Position numbers and translations under genes: made by a program | In this document: positions 1 through 9,933 of the stretch, one piece after another | How the letters are laid out: each line of letters starts with the position of its first letter | How positions within the stretch are numbered: the first letter of the stretch is position 1 | Origin: Labia minor | Lineage: Eukaryota > Arthropoda > Insecta > Dermaptera > Spongiphoridae | NCBI GenBank assembly: GCA_963082975.1 | Contig: OY720348.1 | Span: 20,513,146-20,577,145, forward strand | Length of the DNA: 64,000 nucleotides | Direction: 5' to 3' | Notes under the pieces: generated by a model | The model's database searches: none | The model's input: the letters and a program-made list of their open reading frames with translations, nothing else | Told to the model about the DNA's origin: nothing

Positions 1-228
1 AAAATATTAAAAAAATATATTATTGATATTTCTGATGAATAATTATTTTTTTATGCCGAAAACCTAGGGTCATCCTACGATGACCTTTCATAATTTTTAC
101 GGTAAAATTAAAAAATGAAATTTTTAAAAATAAATAATAAATTCGTTCATTTTACATCATAAAAATATTAAAAAAATATATTATTCATATTTCTTACTAA
201 AAATTATTTTTTTATGCCGAAAACCTAG

Positions 229-246
229 GGTCATCCTACGATGACC
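229..246. other. Conserved dyad GGTCATC-CTAC-GATGACC (one per monomer)
   Basis: In each monomer the GC-richer core has a perfect inverted repeat with 7-bp arms and a 4-base centre, and CCTAGG (224-229 here) overlaps its first base. In RNA the arms could extend by a G-U and an A-U pair. It is retained in nearly all monomers, with a few recurrent exceptions: GGACATC (first arm broken, e.g. 551-557), GATGAAC (second arm broken, e.g. 3140-3146), GATTACC (e.g. in 11,427-11,587) and one CATACTACG at 42,382-42,390. Symmetry plus retention suggests a binding site for a dimeric protein or a cruciform/hairpin, but no protein can be named from sequence. It could also be conserved only because the array is homogenised. 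Confidence 0.8.
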
Positions 247-280
247 TTTCATAAATTTTACGGGAAAATTAAAAAATGAA

Positions 281-292
281 ATTTTTAAAAAT
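281..292. other. AT palindrome ATTTTTAAAAAT (one per monomer)
   Basis: A 12-bp perfect AT palindrome lies about 35 bp after the core dyad and follows the TGAA (or TTAA) diagnostic site. In this copy it extends to 14 bp because of the AATTAAT sub-variant. A frequent alternative reads TTTTTTAAAAT, which shifts one base from A to T and shortens the symmetry. Such a segment melts easily and may bend DNA; that is inference from base composition, with no direct evidence of function. Confidence 0.6.
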
Positions 293-482
293 TAATAATA
301 AATTCGTTCATTTTACATCATAAAAATATTAAAAAAATATATTATTCATATTTCTTACTAAAAATTATTTTTTTATGCCGAAAACCTAGGGTCATCCTAC
401 GATGACCTTTCATAAATTTTACGGGAAAATTAAAAAATGAAATTTTTTAAAATAAATAATAAATTCGTTCATTTTACATCAT

Positions 483-643
483 AAAAATATTAAAAAAATA
501 TATTATTGATATTTCTGATGAATAATTATTTTTTTATGCCGAAAACCTAGGGACATCCTACGATGACCTTTCATAAATTTTACGGGAAAATTAAAAAATG
601 AAATTTTTAAAAATAAATAATAAATTCGTTCATTTTACATCAT
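483..643 (+). repeat. Class A monomer with GGGACATCC marker
   Basis: Class A differs from class B by TGAT instead of TCAT and TGATGAATAATT instead of TTACTAAAAATT. This copy also has a T-to-A change in the first dyad arm (base 553). The GGGACATCC marker appears at 12 places (changed base at 553, 1519, 5706, 6672, 23399, 24365, 28552, 29518, 56214, 57180, 59588, 61997). Four pairs are 966 bp (6 monomers) apart, which exposes an internal 6-monomer duplication copied along with larger segments. Confidence 0.85.
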
Positions 644-804
644 AAAAATATTAAAAAAATATATTATTCATATTTCTTACTAAAAATTATTTTTTTATGC
701 CGAAAACCTAGGGTCATCCTACGATGACCTTTCATAAATTTTACGGGAAAATTAAAAAATTAAATTTTTAAAAATAAATAATAAATTCGTTCATTTTACA
801 TCAT
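644..804 (+). repeat. Class E monomer (TTAAATTT in place of TGAAATTT)
   Basis: Class E looks like class B up to CATAAATTTTACGGG but reads AATTAAAAAATTAAATTTTT, a G-to-T change that removes the ATGAAA. It is usually followed by a class C or class D monomer, so the order E then C (or D) is a useful block marker. A sub-variant carries TTAAATTTTTTAAAAT and precedes class D. Confidence 0.8.
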
Positions 805-965
805 AAAAATATTAAAAAAATATATTATTGATATTTCTTACTAAAAAGTATTTTTTTATGCCGAAAACCTAGGGTCATCCTACGATGACCTTTCATAATT
901 TTTACGGTACAATTAAAAAATGAAATTTTTAAAAATAAATAATAAATTCGTTCATTTTACATCAT
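805..965 (+). repeat. Class C monomer (AAAAGT ... GGTACAATT)
   Basis: Class C combines TGAT, TTACTAAAAAGT, CATAATTTTTACGG and TACAATT. The two right-hand changes nearly always occur together, so the class descends from one ancestral monomer that was spread by amplification. A few chimeras separate the sites: the monomer starting at 1127 has AAAAGT with the class B right half, pointing to exchange inside the core interval. Confidence 0.8.
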
Positions 966-2253
966 AAAAATATTAAAAAAATATATTATTCATATTTCTT
1001 ACTAAAAATTATTTTTTTATGCCGAAAACCTAGGGTCATCCTACGATGACCTTTCATAAATTTTACGGGAAAATTAAAAAATGAAATTTTTAAAAATAAA
1101 TAATAAATTCGTTCATTTTACATCATAAAAATATTAAAAAAATATATTATTCATATTTCTTACTAAAAAGTATTTTTTTATGCCGAAAACCTAGGGTCAT
1201 CCTACGATGACCTTTCATAAATTTTACGGGAAAATTAAAAAATGAAATTTTTAAAAATTAATAATAAATTCGTTCATTTTACATCATAAAAATATTAAAA
1301 AAATATATTATTCATATTTCTTACTAAAAATTATTTTTTTATGCCGAAAACCTAGGGTCATCCTACGATGACCTTTCATAAATTTTACGGGAAAATTAAA
1401 AAATGAAATTTTTTAAAATAAATAATAAATTCGTTCATTTTACATCATAAAAATATTAAAAAAATATATTATTGATATTTCTGATGAATAATTATTTTTT
1501 TATGCCGAAAACCTAGGGACATCCTACGATGACCTTTCATAAATTTTACGGGAAAATTAAAAAATGAAATTTTTAAAAATAAATAATAAATTCGTTCATT
1601 TTACATCATAAAAATATTAAAAAAATATATTATTCATATTTCTTACTAAAAATTATTTTTTTATGCCGAAAACCTAGGGTCATCCTACGATGACCTTTCA
1701 TAAATTTTACGGGAAAATTAAAAAATGAAATTTTTAAAAATAAATAATAAATTCGTTCATTTTACATCATAAAAATATTAAAAAAATATATTATTCATAT
1801 TTCTTACTAAAAATTATTTTTTTATGCCGAAAACCTAGGGTCATCCTACGATGACCTTTCATAAATTTTACGGGAAAATTAAAAAATGAAATTTTTAAAA
1901 ATAAATAATAAATTCGTTCATTTTACATCATAAAAATATTAAAAAAATATATTATTCATATTTCTTACTAAAAATTATTTTTTTATGCCGAAAACCTAGG
2001 GTCATCCTACGATGACCTTTCATAAATTTTACGGGAAAATTAAAAAATGAAATTTTTAAAAATAAATAATAAATTCGTTCATTTTACATCATAAAAATAT
2101 TAAAAAAATATATTATTGATATTTCTGATGAATAATTATTTTTTTATGCCGAAAACCTAGGGTCATCCTACGATGACCTTTCATAAATTTTACGAGAAAA
2201 TTAAAAAATGAAATTTTTAAAAATAAATAATAAATTCGTTCATTTTACATCAT

Positions 2254-2415
2254 AAAAATATTAAAAAAATATATTATTCATATTTCTTACTAAAAATTAT
2301 TTTTTTATGCCGAAAACCTAGGGTCATCCTACGATGACCTTTCATAAATTTTAGGGGGAAAATTAAAAAATTAAATTTTTAAAAATAAATAATAAATTCG
2401 TTCATTTTACATCAT
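2254..2415 (+). repeat. 162-bp monomer class (TTTTAGGGGG)
   Basis: TTTTACGGGAAAA is replaced by TTTTAGGGGGAAAA, which adds one base and removes a CpG. Twelve copies were found, with TTTTAG beginning at 2349, 10072, 13449, 13611, 17471, 25195, 32918, 36295, 36457, 40317, 47226 and 51730. Five of the first-half copies have partners exactly 22,846 bp to the right. The pair 13449/13611 (and 36295/36457) are adjacent monomers. All copies also carry the TTAAATTT change. Confidence 0.85.
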
Positions 2416-4830
2416 AAAAATATTAAAAAAATATATTATTCATATTTCTGATGAATAATTATTTTTTTATGCCGAAAACCTAGGGTCATCCTACGATGAC
2501 CTTTCATAAATTTTACGGGAAAATTAAAAAATGAAATTTTTTAAAATAAATAATAAATTCGTTCATTTTACATCATAAAAATATTAAAAAAATATATTAT
2601 TGATATTTCTTACTAAAAAGTATTTTTTTATGCCGAAAACCTAGGGTCATCCTACGATGACCTTTCATAATTTTTACGGTACAATTAAAAAATGAAATTT
2701 TTAAAAATAAATAATAAATTCGTTCATTTTACATCATAAAAATATTAAAAAAATATATTATTCATATTTCTTACTAAAAATTATTTTTTTATGCCGAAAA
2801 CCTAGGGTCATCCTACGATGACCTTTCATAAATTTTACGGGAAAATTAAAAAATGAAATTTTTAAAAATAAATAATAAATTCGTTCATTTTACATCATAA
2901 AAATATTAAAAAAATATATTATTCATATTTCTTACTAAAAATTATTTTTTTATGCCGAAAACCTAGGGTCATCCTACGATGACCTTTCATAAATTTTACG
3001 GGAAAATTAAAAAATGAAATTTTTAAAAATAAATAATAAATTCGTTCATTTTACATCATAAAAATATTAAAAAAATATATTATTGATATTTCTGATGAAT
3101 AATTATTTTTTTATGCCGAAAACCTAGGGTCATCCTACGATGAACTTTCATAAATTTTACGAGAAAATTAAAAAATGAAATTTTTAAAAATAAATAATAA
3201 ATTTGTTCATTTTACATCATAAAAATATTAAAAAAATATATTATTGATATTTCTGATGAATAATTATTTTTTTATGCCGAAAACCTAGGGTCATCCTACG
3301 ATGACCTTTCATAATTTTTACGGGAAAATTAAAAAATGAAATTTTTAAAAATATATAATAAATTCGTTCATTTTACATCATAAAATTATTAAAAAAATAT
3401 ATTATTCATATTTCTTACTAAAAATTATTTTTTTATGCCGAAAACCTAGGGTCATCCTACGATGACCTTTCATAAATTTTACGGGAAAATTAAAAAATTA
3501 AATTTTTAAAAATAAATAATAAATTCGTTCATTTTACATCATAAAAATATTAAAAAAATATATTATTGATATTTCTGATGAATAATTATTTTTTTATGCC
3601 GAAAACCTAGGGTCATCCTACGATGACCTTTCATAATTTTTACGGGAAAATTAAAAAATGAAATTTTTAAAAATATATAATAAATTCGTTCATTTTACAT
3701 CATAAAATTATTAAAAAAATATATTATTCATATTTCTTACTAAAAATTATTTTTTTATGCCGAAAACTTAGGGTCATCCTACGATGACCTTTCATAATTT
3801 TTACGGGAAAATTAAAAAATGAAATTTTTAAAAATAAATAATAAATTCGTTCATTTTACATCATAAAAATATTAAAAAAATATATTATTCATATTTCTTA
3901 ATAAAAATTATTTTTTTATGCCGAAAACCTAGGGTCATCCTACGATGACCTTTCATAAATTTTACGGGAAAATTAAAAAATGAAATTTTTAAAAATAAAT
4001 AATAAATTCGTTCATTTTACATCATAAAAATATTAAAAAAATATATTATTCATATTTCTTACTAAAAAGTATTTTTTTATGCCGAAAACCTAGGGTCATC
4101 CTACGATGACCTTTCATAATTTTTACGGTACAATTAAAAAATGAAATTTTTAAAAATAAATAATAAATTCGTTCATTTTACATCATAAAAATATTAAAAA
4201 AATATATTATTGATATTTCTGATGAATAATTATTTTTTTATGCCGAAAACCTAGGGTCATCCTACGATGACCTTTCATAATTTTTACGGGAAAATTAAAA
4301 AATTAAATTTTTAAAAATAAATAATAAATTCGTTCATTTTACATCATAAAAATATTAAAAAAATATATTATTCATATTTCTTACTAAAAATTATTTTTTT
4401 ATGCCGAAAACCTAGGGTCATCCTACGATGACCTTTCATAAATTTTACGGGAAAATTAAAAAATGAAATTTTTTAAAATAAATAATAACTTCGTTCATTT
4501 TACATCATAAAAATATTAAAAAAATATATTATTGATATTTCTGATGAATAATTATTTTTTTATGCCGAAAACCTAGGGTCATCCTACGATGACCTTTCAT
4601 AATTTTTACGGGAAAATTAAAAAATGAAATTTTTAAAAATATATAATAAATTCGTTCATTTTACATCATAAAATTATTAAAAAAATATATTATTCATATT
4701 TCTTACTAAAAATTATTTTTTTATGCCGAAAACCTAGGGTCATCCTACGATGACCTTTCATAAATTTTACGGGAAAATTAAAAAATTAAATTTTTAAAAA
4801 TAAATAATAAATTCGTTCATTTTACATCAT

Positions 4831-4991
4831 AAAAATATTAAAAAAATATATTATTGATATTTCTTAATAAAAAGTATTTTTTTATGCCGAAAACCTAGGG
4901 TCATCCTACGATGACCTTTCATAATTTTTACGGTAAAATTAAAAAATGAAATTTTTAAAAATAAATAATAAATTCGTTCATTTTACATCAT
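4831..4991 (+). repeat. Class D monomer (TTAATAAAAAGT ... GGTAAAATT)
   Basis: Class D is related to class C but has A instead of C in TTAATAAAAAGT and GGTAAAATT instead of GGTACAATT. It follows a class E monomer and precedes a class B monomer in nearly every block where it occurs. A variant with AAAAATTGAAATT (A to T) is found only near 60,922 and 63,331, which are the two halves of the terminal 15-monomer duplication. Confidence 0.78.
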
Positions 4992-5153
4992 AAAAATATT
5001 AAAAAAATATATTATTCATATTTCTTACTAAAAATTATTTTTTTATGCCGAAAACCTAGGGTCATCCTACGATGACCTTTCATAAATTTTACGGGAAAAT
5101 TAAAAAATGAAATTTTTAAAAATAAATAATAAATTCGTTCATTTTACATCATA

Positions 5154-6879
5154 AAAATATTAAAAAAATATATTATTGATATTTCTGATGAATAATTATT
5201 TTTTTATGCCGAAAACCTAGGGTCATCCTACGATGACCTTTCATAATTTTTACGGTAAAATTAAAAAATGAAATTTTTAAAAATAAATAATAAATTCGTT
5301 CATTTTACATCATAAAAATATTAAAAAAATATATTATTCATATTTCTTACTAAAAATTATTTTTTTATGCCGAAAACCTAGGGTCATCCTACGATGACCT
5401 TTCATAAATTTTACGGGAAAATTAAAAAATGAAATTTTTAAAAATTAATAATAAATTCGTTCATTTTACATCATAAAAATATTAAAAAAATATATTATTC
5501 ATATTTCTTACTAAAAATTATTTTTTTATGCCGAAAACCTAGGGTCATCCTACGATGACCTTTCATAAATTTTACGGGAAAATTAAAAAATGAAATTTTT
5601 TAAAATAAATAATAAATTCGTTCATTTTACATCATAAAAATATTAAAAAAATATATTATTGATATTTCTGATGAATAATTATTTTTTTATGCCGAAAACC
5701 TAGGGACATCCTACGATGACCTTTCATAAATTTTACGGGAAAATTAAAAAATGAAATTTTTAAAAATAAATAATAAATTCGTTCATTTTACATCATAAAA
5801 ATATTAAAAAAATATATTATTCATATTTCTTACTAAAAATTATTTTTTTATGCCGAAAACCTAGGGTCATCCTACGATGACCTTTCATAAATTTTACGGG
5901 AAAATTAAAAAATTAAATTTTTAAAAATAAATAATAAATTCGTTCATTTTACATCATAAAAATATTAAAAAAATATATTATTGATATTTCTTACTAAAAA
6001 GTATTTTTTTATGCCGAAAACCTAGGGTCATCCTACGATGACCTTTCATAATTTTTACGGTACAATTAAAAAATGAAATTTTTAAAAATAAATAATAAAT
6101 TCGTTCATTTTACATCATAAAAATATTAAAAAAATATATTATTCATATTTCTTACTAAAAATTATTTTTTTATGCCGAAAACCTAGGGTCATCCTACGAT
6201 GACCTTTCATAAATTTTACGGGAAAATTAAAAAATGAAATTTTTAAAAATAAATAATAAATTCGTTCATTTTACATCATAAAAATATTAAAAAAATATAT
6301 TATTCATATTTCTTACTAAAAAGTATTTTTTTATGCCGAAAACCTAGGGTCATCCTACGATGACCTTTCATAAATTTTACGGGAAAATTAAAAAATGAAA
6401 TTTTTAAAAATTAATAATAAATTCGTTCATTTTACATCATAAAAATATTAAAAAAATATATTATTCATATTTCTTACTAAAAATTATTTTTTTATGCCGA
6501 AAACCTAGGGTCATCCTACGATGACCTTTCATAAATTTTACGGGAAAATTAAAAAATGAAATTTTTTAAAATAAATAATAAATTCGTTCATTTTACATCA
6601 TAAAAATATTAAAAAAATATATTATTGATATTTCTGATGAATAATTATTTTTTTATGCCGAAAACCTAGGGACATCCTACGATGACCTTTCATAAATTTT
6701 ACGGGAAAATTAAAAAATGAAATTTTTAAAAATAAATAATAAATTCGTTCATTTTACATCATAAAAATATTAAAAAAATATATTATTCATATTTCTTACT
6801 AAAAATTATTTTTTTATGCCGAAAACCTAGGGTCATCCTACGATGACCTTTCATAAATTTTACGGGAAAATTAAAAAAT
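5154..6879 (+). repeat. Second copy of the 32-monomer-spaced block
   Basis: Matches 1-1,726 at all markers checked, including GGGACATCC at 5706 and 6672 and the chimeric AAAAGT monomer. After 6,879 the sequence returns to the arrangement found 966 bp earlier, so a further 6-monomer step has been added here. A third relative begins at about 55,662 (offset 50,508). Confidence 0.75.
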
Positions 6880-8211
6880 TAAATTTTTAAAAATAAATAA
6901 TAAATTCGTTCATTTTACATCATAAAAATATTAAAAAAATATATTATTGATATTTCTTACTAAAAAGTATTTTTTTATGCCGAAAACCTAGGGTCATCCT
7001 ACGATGACCTTTCATAATTTTTACGGTACAATTAAAAAATGAAATTTTTAAAAATAAATAATAAATTCGTTCATTTTACATCATAAAAATATTAAAAAAA
7101 TATATTATTCATATTTCTTACTAAAAATTATTTTTTTATGCCGAAAACCTAGGGTCATCCTACGATGACCTTTCATAAATTTTACGGGAAAATTAAAAAA
7201 TGAAATTTTTAAAAATAAATAATAAATTCGTTCATTTTACATCATAAAAATATTAAAAAAATATATTATTCATATTTCTTACTAAAAAGTATTTTTTTAT
7301 GCCGAAAACCTAGGGTCATCCTACGATGACCTTTCATAAATTTTACGGGAAAATTAAAAAATGAAATTTTTTAAAATAAATAATAAATTCGTTCATTTTA
7401 CATCATAAAAATATTAAAAAAATATATTATTGATATTTCTGATGAATAATTATTTTTTTATGCCGAAAACCTAGGGTCATCCTACGATGACCTTTCATAA
7501 TTTTTACGGGAAAATTAAAAAATGAAATTTTTTAAAATAAATAATAAATTCGTTCATTTTACATCATAAAAATATTAAAAAAATATATTATTGATATTTC
7601 TGATGAATAATTATTTTTTTATGCCGAAAACCTAGGGTCATCCTACGATGACCTTTCATAATTTTTACGGGAAAATTAAAAAATGAAATTTTTAAAAATA
7701 TATAATAAATTCGTTCATTTTACATCATAAAATTATTAAAAAAATATATTATTCATATTTCTTACTAAAAATTATTTTTTTATGCCGAAAACCTAGGGTC
7801 ATCCTACGATGACCTTTCATAAATTTTACGGGAAAATTAAAAAATTAAATTTTTTAAAATAAATAATAAATTCGTTCATTTTACATCATAAAAATATTAA
7901 AAAAATATATTATTGATATTTCTTAATAAAAAGTATTTTTTTATGCCGAAAACCTAGGGTCATCCTACGATGACCTTTCATAATTTTTACGGTAAAATTA
8001 AAAAATGAAATTTTTAAAAATAAATAATAAATTCGTTCATTTTACATCATAAAAATATTAAAAAAATATATTATTCATATTTCTTACTAAAAATTATTTT
8101 TTTATGCCGAAAACCTAGGGTCATCCTACGATGACCTTTCATAAATTTTACGGGAAAATTAAAAAATGAAATTTTTAAAAATAAATAATAAATTCGTTCA
8201 TTTTACATCAT

Positions 8212-8371
8212 AAAAATATTAAAAAAATATATTATTGATATTTCTGATGAATAATTATTTTTTTATGCCGAAAACCTAGGGTCATCCTACGATGACCTTT
8301 CATAATTTTTACGGTACAATGAAAAATGAAATTTTTAAAAATAAATAATAAATTCGTTCATTTTACATCAT
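8212..8371 (+). repeat. 160-bp monomer class (GGTACAATGAAAAATG)
   Basis: One base is lost where GGTACAATTAAAAAATG becomes GGTACAATGAAAAATG, in a class A/C chimera with TGAT and TGATGAAT on the left. Five copies were found, with the altered AATG at 8318, 31164, 58181, 61234 and 63643. Each lies one or two monomers before a 156-bp monomer, so these two indels travel as a linked marker. Confidence 0.82.
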
Positions 8372-8693
8372 AAAAATATTAAAAAAATATATTATTCATA
8401 TTTCTTACTAAAAATTATTTTTTTATGCCGAAAACCTAGGGTCATCCTACGATGACCTTTCATAAATTTTACGGGAAAATTAAAAAATGAAATTTTTAAA
8501 AATAAATAATAAATTCGTTCATTTTACATCATAAAAATATTAAAAAAATATATTATTGATATTTCTGATGAATAATTATTTTTTTATGCCGAAAACCTAG
8601 GGTCATCCTACGATGACCTTTCATAAATTTTACGGGAAAATTAAAAAATGAAATTTTTAAAAATAAATAATAAATTCGTTCATTTTACATCAT

Positions 8694-8849
8694 ATAAATA
8701 TTAAAATATTATTCATATTTCTTACTAAAAATTATTTTTTTATGCCGAAAACCTAGGGTCATCCTACGATGACCTTTCATAAATTTTACGGGAAAATTAA
8801 AAAATGAAATTTTTAAAAATAAATAATAAATTCGTTCATTTTACATCAT
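8694..8849 (+). repeat. 156-bp monomer class (5-bp shorter opening)
   Basis: The opening reads ATAAATATTAAAATATTATT instead of the longer A-run form, a net loss of 5 bp in the AT-rich start. Fourteen copies begin at 8694, 11588, 15127, 18504, 31540, 34434, 37973, 41350, 42472, 44721, 48259, 58557, 61449 and 63858. Two contexts exist: nine follow the GTTCG/GATTACC cassette, and five follow the 160-bp class. The rest of the monomer is ordinary class B. Confidence 0.87.
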
Positions 8850-9933
8850 AAAAATATTAAAAAAATATATTATTGATATTTCTGATGAATAATTATTTTT
8901 TTATGCCGAAAACCTAGGGTCATCCTACGATGACCTTTCATAAATTTTACGGGAAAATTAAAAAATGAAATTTTTAAAAATAAATAATAAATTCGTTCAT
9001 TTTACATCATAAAAATATTAAAAAAATATATTATTCATATTTCTTACTAAAAATTATTTTTTTATGCCGAAAACCTAGGGTCATCCTACGATGACCTTTC
9101 ATAAATTTTACGGGAAAATTAAAAAATGAAATTTTTAAAAATTAATAATAAATTCGTTCATTTTACATCATAAAAATATTAAAAAAATATATTATTCATA
9201 TTTCTTACTAAAAATTATTTTTTTATGCCGAAAACCTAGGGTCATCCTACGATGACCTTTCATAAATTTTACGGGAAAATTAAAAAATGAAATTTTTAAA
9301 AATAAATAATAAATTCGTTCATTTTACATCATAAAAATATTAAAAAAATATATTATTCATATTTCTTACTAAAAAGTATTTTTTTATGCCGAAAACCTAG
9401 GGTCATCCTACGATGACCTTTCATAATTTTTACGGTACAATTAAAAAATGAAATTTTTAAAAATAAATAATAAATTCGTTCATTTTACATCATAAAAATA
9501 TTAAAAAAATATATTATTCATATTTCTTACTAAAAATTATTTTTTTATGCCGAAAACCTAGGGTCATCCTACGATGACCTTTCATAAATTTTACGGGAAA
9601 ATTAAAAAATGAAATTTTTAAAAATAAATAATAAATTCGTTCATTTTACATCATAAAAATATTAAAAAAATATATTATTCATATTTCTTACTAAAAATTA
9701 TTTTTTTATGCCGAAAACCTAGGGTCATCCTACGATGACCTTTCATAAATTTTACGGGAAAATTAAAAAATTAAATTTTTAAAAATAAATAATAAATTCG
9801 TTCATTTTACATCATAAAAATATTAAAAAAATATATTATTGATATTTCTTACTAAAAAGTATTTTTTTATGCCGAAAACCTAGGGTCATCCTACGATGAC
9901 CTTTCATAATTTTTACGGTACAATTAAAAAATG

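Larger units (their letters stand above)
161..321 (+). repeat. Reference monomer, class B (161 bp)
   Basis: This is a complete monomer of the commonest class. In order it holds an A/T-rich opening with a TATATTATT stretch, the diagnostic TCAT, the diagnostic TTACTAAAAATT, a T-run leading to ATGCCGAAAA, the GC-richer core with CCTAGG and an 18-bp dyad, CATAAATTTTACGGG, a TGAAATTTTTAAAAAT block, and the invariant-looking TTCGTTCATTTTACATCAT end. It has 31 G/C bases in 161. It contains four CpG sites (in GCCG, TACGAT, TACGGG and TTCG). This copy carries the AATTAAT sub-variant near its end; most monomers read AAATAAAT there. The start point is arbitrary and was chosen for convenience. Confidence 0.95.
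1..1726 (+). repeat. First copy of a 32-monomer periodicity
   Basis: This stretch matches 5,154-6,879 (offset 5,153 bp, 32 monomers plus one extra base) up to a G/T difference at 1727/6880. It contains two GGGACATCC monomers 966 bp apart, which shows an older 6-monomer duplication inside. The same block also matches 22,847 onward, 28,000 onward, 55,662 onward and, for its first part, 59,036 onward, so it is one of the most often copied segments of the array. Confidence 0.75.

Noticed and set aside
224-229. CCTAGG or the A/T palindrome as a replication origin signal
   Set aside because: Short palindromes in a homogeneous repeat do not identify an origin, and no other origin features can be recognised from sequence.
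229-246. Rho-independent terminator
   Set aside because: The hairpin is followed by a short TTT and then ATAAATTTT, there is no gene upstream, and the same element repeats in every monomer.
1-300. Telomeric repeat or array edge at the left end
   Set aside because: The window starts at the second base of an ordinary monomer and ends inside another; both edges are cuts through the array, not natural boundaries.
161-321. CENP-B box in the monomer
   Set aside because: TTCG, CGAA and CGGG occur, but never with the spacing of the 17-bp box (TTCG, four bases, A, two bases, CGGG) on either strand.
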